Origin: a virus
Virus record (IMG/VR): IMGVR_UViG_3300021963_007569
Span: 1 to 49,044 of that record
DNA: 49,044 nucleotides
Reading direction: 5' to 3' (one strand)
Made by a program: the position numbers and the translations under genes. The notes under the pieces were generated by a model. It was given only the letters and a program-made list of their open reading frames with translations. It searched no databases and was not told the DNA's origin. Each line of letters opens with the position of its first letter. Within the stretch, counting starts at the first letter, position 1. Shown one piece after another: positions 47,136 to 49,044 of this stretch.

Positions 47136-47720
47136 TTAAAAATAAGTCTGCTCAAAGTATAGAACTTGGAATTTATCAGTTTTACTTATAAGATTTGATG
47201 CATTTATTAAGTCGTTATATTCAACAACAGAATTTTTTTGAATCTCTCTTAATTCTTGTAAAAAGTCAAAAGTTGTAATGTCATCTGCAAAAACAGTGTG
47301 AGAATCTTTGTTGTATGCATTCATCAAATTTAATTCCATTGTATAAGCTTCATGAACAATTTCAATCAAATTTGAAAAAGTATGTTTTGGATTTGCCGAT
47401 GGAATTTGGGGAATTACATTGAAACCTGTCATATAATCTTCAATTTTTTTAGCATGAACCAATTCATCTAAAGCTTCATTTTCAAAGTATGCTGCGGCTT
47501 TTTTGTAATTAACATCATTACACCAATTTGCTGCCGCTCTGTAAAAATAATGTGCAGTATACTCGTCTTTGATTCTCTCTGTTAATAATTTAACAACTTT
47601 ATCTGATAAGGTATATAACTTTGGTTCTTTATCTGAACTAAGTTTGTTTTCACCAGATTTTTGTTCAGCTAAGTTAATAGCTTTAAATAACTGGTCTTTT
47701 GTCATTGTAATTTTTTCCAT
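47136..47720 (-). CDS. Ferritin-like diiron protein
   Basis: A 194-residue four-helix-bundle protein. Helix A holds LLTERIKDEYTAHYFYRAAA (Glu53), helix B FENEALDELVHAKKIEDYM with Glu86-x2-His89, helix C EIVHEAYTMELNLMNAY, and helix D LQELREIQKNSVVEYNDLI, giving the diiron-site pattern of ferritins and bacterioferritins. The first 40 residues are an extra polar extension. It would store iron or detoxify peroxide, possibly protecting the infected cell. It lies at the end of a tRNA cluster, between tRNA-Met and tRNA-Ser, and may be co-transcribed with the tRNAs. A TATTTATT variant lies upstream of the ATG. Confidence 0.8.
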   Translation of the reverse strand: MEKITMTKDQLFKAINLAEQKSGENKLSSDKEPKLYTLSDKVVKLLTERIKDEYTAHYFYRAAANWCNDVNYKKAAAYFENEALDELVHAKKIEDYMTGFNVIPQIPSANPKHTFSNLIEIVHEAYTMELNLMNAYNKDSHTVFADDITTFDFLQELREIQKNSVVEYNDLINASNLISKTDKFQVLYFEQTYF

Positions 47721-47751
47721 AATAATAAATACCTTGACGATTGGAAAAGAG

Positions 47752-47823
47752 TGGCGATGGGTGGAATTGAACCACCGACTTCTTGGATATGAATCAAGTG
47801 TTCTCCCACTGAACTACATCGCC
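47752..47823 (-). tRNA. tRNA-Met(CAU), or tRNA-Ile with modified CAU
   Basis: Acceptor GGCGATG/CATCGCC, anticodon loop TTCATAT with CAT, T-arm GGTGGTTCAATTCCACC. The first acceptor pair is G-C, so it is not a typical initiator. The same anticodon could serve isoleucine ATA codons if lysidine-modified, which would suit an AT-rich genome. No encoded CCA. Confidence 0.85.
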
Positions 47824-47828
47824 AATTG

Positions 47829-47903
47829 TGGTTTCATAGGGATTCGAACCCCAATGTCTTTTCGTCCGTAGCGAAATATTTTATCCAATTAAACTATGAA
47901 ACC
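47829..47903 (-). tRNA. tRNA-Arg(ACG)
   Basis: Acceptor GGTTTCA/TGAAACC, anticodon stem TTTCG/CGAAA with loop CTACGGA, T-arm TGGGGTTCGAATCCCTA. It would read CGT/CGC/CGA after A34 deamination. CGN codons are rare in most genes here but frequent in the clp-like gene. Confidence 0.9.
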
Positions 47904-47907
47904 ATTG

Positions 47908-47978
47908 TTGTCCCTCAAGGATTCGAACCTCAAATTTCTGGACCAAAACCAGACGTGCTGCCGTTACACCAAAGGACA
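47908..47978 (-). tRNA. tRNA-Gln(UUG)
   Basis: Acceptor TGTCCTT/AGGGACA with a U1-A72 pair as usual for glutamine tRNA, anticodon stem TCTGG/CCAGA with loop TTTTGGT. No encoded CCA. Confidence 0.9.
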
Positions 47979-47986
47979 ATTTATTG

Positions 47987-48068
47987 TGGGAGCGATAGGA
48001 CTCGAACCTATGAACTCTAAAGAGGGCGGATTTACAGTCCGCAGCAATTGCCGCTATGCGACGCTCCC
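47987..48068 (-). tRNA. tRNA-Tyr(GUA)
   Basis: Acceptor GGGAGCG/CGCTCCC, anticodon stem GCGGA/TCCGC with loop CTGTAAA, long variable arm as in bacterial tyrosine tRNA, T-arm ATAGGTTCGAGTCCTAT. Confidence 0.93.
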
Positions 48069-48073
48069 AATTG

Positions 48074-48146
48074 CACGCCTGGATGGGCTCGAACCACCGA
48101 CAACTGGTTTTGGAGACCAGTGCTCTACCAACTGAACTACAGACGC
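48074..48146 (-). tRNA. tRNA-Trp(CCA)
   Basis: Anticodon stem CTGGT/ACCAG with loop CTCCAAA, T-arm GGTGGTTCGAGCCCATC, discriminator G as in bacterial tryptophan tRNA. The first acceptor pair is a G-U wobble. Confidence 0.9.
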
Positions 48147-48153
48147 GTATTTG

Positions 48154-48224
48154 AGGTCGGTACAGGATTTGAACCTGTGTAAGCGGTTTTGCAGACCGAC
48201 GCCTAACCTCTCGGCCAACCGACC
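48154..48224 (-). tRNA. tRNA-Cys(GCA)
   Basis: Acceptor GGTCGGT/ACCGACC with discriminator T (U73), the cysteine identity base. Anticodon loop CTGCAAA. T-arm ACAGGTTCAAATCCTGT. Confidence 0.93.
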
Positions 48225-48230
48225 TTATTG

Positions 48231-48305
48231 TGTCCCCGATGGGACTTGAACCCATGACCCCTAAATTAAAAGTTTAGTGCTCTAAACCAACTGAGCTACG
48301 AAGAC
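48231..48305 (-). tRNA. tRNA-Lys(UUU)
   Basis: Acceptor GTCTTCG/CGGGGAC, anticodon stem CTAAA/TTTAG with loop CTTTTAA, T-arm ATGGGTTCAAGTCCCAT. AAA is a very common codon in this genome. Confidence 0.93.
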
Positions 48306-48311
48306 ATTAAG

Positions 48312-48383
48312 TTGTCACGATAGGATTTGAACCTATGACCGCTTCCGTATCAGAGAAGAACTCTACCGCTGAGTTACGTGACA
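48312..48383 (-). tRNA. tRNA-Ile(GAU)
   Basis: Acceptor TGTCACG/CGTGACA, anticodon stem CTTCT/GGAAG with loop CTGATAC, T-arm ATAGGTTCAAATCCTAT. It is the first tRNA of the minus-strand cluster. Confidence 0.92.
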
Positions 48384-48391
48384 ATGAAATT

Positions 48392-48724
48392 TTATTGAGG
48401 TAAAAAGAACATGTTAACAATTACATCCCAAAACCAATTTCTTGGAATTTCCTCACATTCAATTCTACCATTTTGAAAATATGTTGTTTTATAATACATT
48501 GTCGGTGACTTTTGAATTAAAACCCTGTGTTTTGGAGTAAACAACATTGTTTCGGTTAATGATTCATATTCTTTGTCCCATTTTGCATATACATCATACT
48601 CCGAACCTTTAATTATTATTTTTCCCATCTTACCTGTTTTCCATTCAACAATTTCAGTTTTCAATTCAAATCTCTGTGAATATGATAATATTGGTAATAA
48701 AAGGAACAAAACAATTATTTTCAT
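48392..48724 (-). CDS. Small secreted protein, unknown
   Basis: A 110-residue protein with a clear Sec signal peptide: MKIIVLFLLLPILSYSQ, with a likely signal peptidase I cut after YS or SQ, a form very common in Bacteroidota exported proteins. The mature part is beta-rich (FELKTEIVEWKTGKMGKIII and VLIQKSPTMYYKTTYFQNGR) with a Trp-rich C-terminus NWFWDVIVNMFFLPQ. It lies between the structured RNA region and the tRNA cluster, eight bases from tRNA-Ile. A periplasmic role in exclusion or lysis is possible; the family is not recognised. Confidence 0.6.
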   Translation of the reverse strand: MKIIVLFLLLPILSYSQRFELKTEIVEWKTGKMGKIIIKGSEYDVYAKWDKEYESLTETMLFTPKHRVLIQKSPTMYYKTTYFQNGRIECEEIPRNWFWDVIVNMFFLPQ

Positions 48725-48731
48725 TTTTATT

Positions 48732-48785
48732 TTTTTTTTAAAAAAGGTTCTGAATCATCCCCACGCCATTTTGGGAGAACCTTTT
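48732..48785 (-). terminator. Intrinsic terminator of the minus-strand structured RNA
   Basis: A 10-bp perfect stem AAAAGGTTCT/AGAACCTTTT (48742-48751 with 48776-48785) around a 24-base loop, followed on the minus strand by more T residues. It lies just before the secreted-protein gene and implies a transcript arriving from the right. Confidence 0.65.
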
Positions 48786-49044
48786 AAGTTTTAGTATTTG
48801 GCGACATAGTATCCACACCGATATGCCTAAGATTCGTTAGACAATAGTAACCATCCACGGTGAGTCTATACTTTCACCCATATTTCAGGGTTATCCTCAG
48901 GACATCTTCACCCTACCCCCAAAGTTACGTGGAGGTCTCACTCGGAAGCTGAGTGTGTATTGTAGAATTGTCCAGTATTCCTACAACTTGTGGATTGTAT
49001 TACGACTAATTAAAGCCCCTTACCCCCTCCATCCATAATGGGGA
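48786..49044 (-). ncRNA. Putative large structured non-coding RNA, 3-prime part
   Basis: There is no credible reading frame here on either strand, and GC content is higher than in the surrounding genes. The minus strand can form several nested hairpins: CACTC/GAGTG around AGCTTCC, TTGTAG/CTACAA with an internal stem, TCC-TGA-GGA, ACCC/GGGT, and a longer-range CACCG/CGGTG. It ends in a terminator and adjoins the tRNA cluster, the usual location of the phage ornate RNAs GOLLD and ROOL. I cannot match it to a known family, and the 5-prime part is outside the window. Confidence 0.45.

Noticed and set aside
47569-48255. Several open frames across the tRNA cluster on both strands
   Set aside because: They are translations of tRNA genes, which are identified by complete cloverleaf elements.
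48786-49044. Group I intron, RNase P RNA or a second tmRNA at the right edge
   Set aside because: The conserved core sequences of these RNAs were not found on either strand, although the missing 5-prime part limits the test.

Overview
The window looks like part of the genome of a large T4-like (myovirus) tailed phage of a Bacteroidota host, probably Flavobacteria-like. The phage call rests on a recognisable T4-type head module: terminase large subunit, portal, prohead protease, acidic scaffold and gp23-type major capsid protein. A gp5-like baseplate protein, a late sigma factor, PhoH and a tRNA cluster support it. The host call rests on several promoters matching the Bacteroidota pattern (TTTG, 18-20 bp, TAnnTTTG), the absence of Shine-Dalgarno sites, and a Bacteroidota-type ribosomal protein bS21. 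DNA is strongly AT-rich throughout.

Layout. (1) Positions 1-8919, plus strand: a compact surface-glycan cassette with glycosyltransferases (GT11-like, GT25, DUF6492, GT4-like, GT2-like), three FkbM-type methyltransferases, DUF6165 and a GDP-mannose 3,5-epimerase, interrupted by PhoH, an inactive-looking HAD protein and a small unknown. (2) 8919-15924, plus: late sigma factor and baseplate/tail structural genes. (3) 15993-17639: small unknowns. (4) 17668-34749, minus: the head operon in T4-like order (terminase, portal, two unknown core candidates, protease, DUF4494-like, scaffold, capsid), then an HNH endonuclease and a zinc-ribbon protein. A bS21 gene lies on the opposite strand inside it. 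(5) 34315-42449: a divergent UVR-protein / ClpC-like ATPase pair, a HExxH peptidase, an M20 peptidase, and a tmRNA gene flanked by two paralogous proteins of unknown function. (6) 42446-45020: HAD, PspC, small proteins and a two-domain peptidoglycan hydrolase. (7) 45069-49044, minus: a lipoprotein missed by length cut-offs, an aminotransferase, a ferritin-like protein, nine tRNAs, a secreted protein, and a gene-free structured region that looks like a large non-coding RNA running out of the window.

How it fits together. The left arm probably makes and decorates a glycan on the virion or host. The centre builds the head. The right arm carries translation and protein-quality-control functions: bS21, nine tRNAs, a tmRNA with an unusual 22-residue tag, and a ClpC-like unfoldase that lacks its N-domain but keeps an IGF ClpP-docking loop, with a UVR partner. 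Two signals recur. The octamer TATTTATA occurs on the coding strand just upstream of about a dozen genes and is a candidate late promoter. Short helical N-termini ending in L/I-x-E resemble T4 capsid-targeting sequences and suggest several unknown proteins are packaged in the virion. All functions are read from sequence alone; no searches or folding were run.
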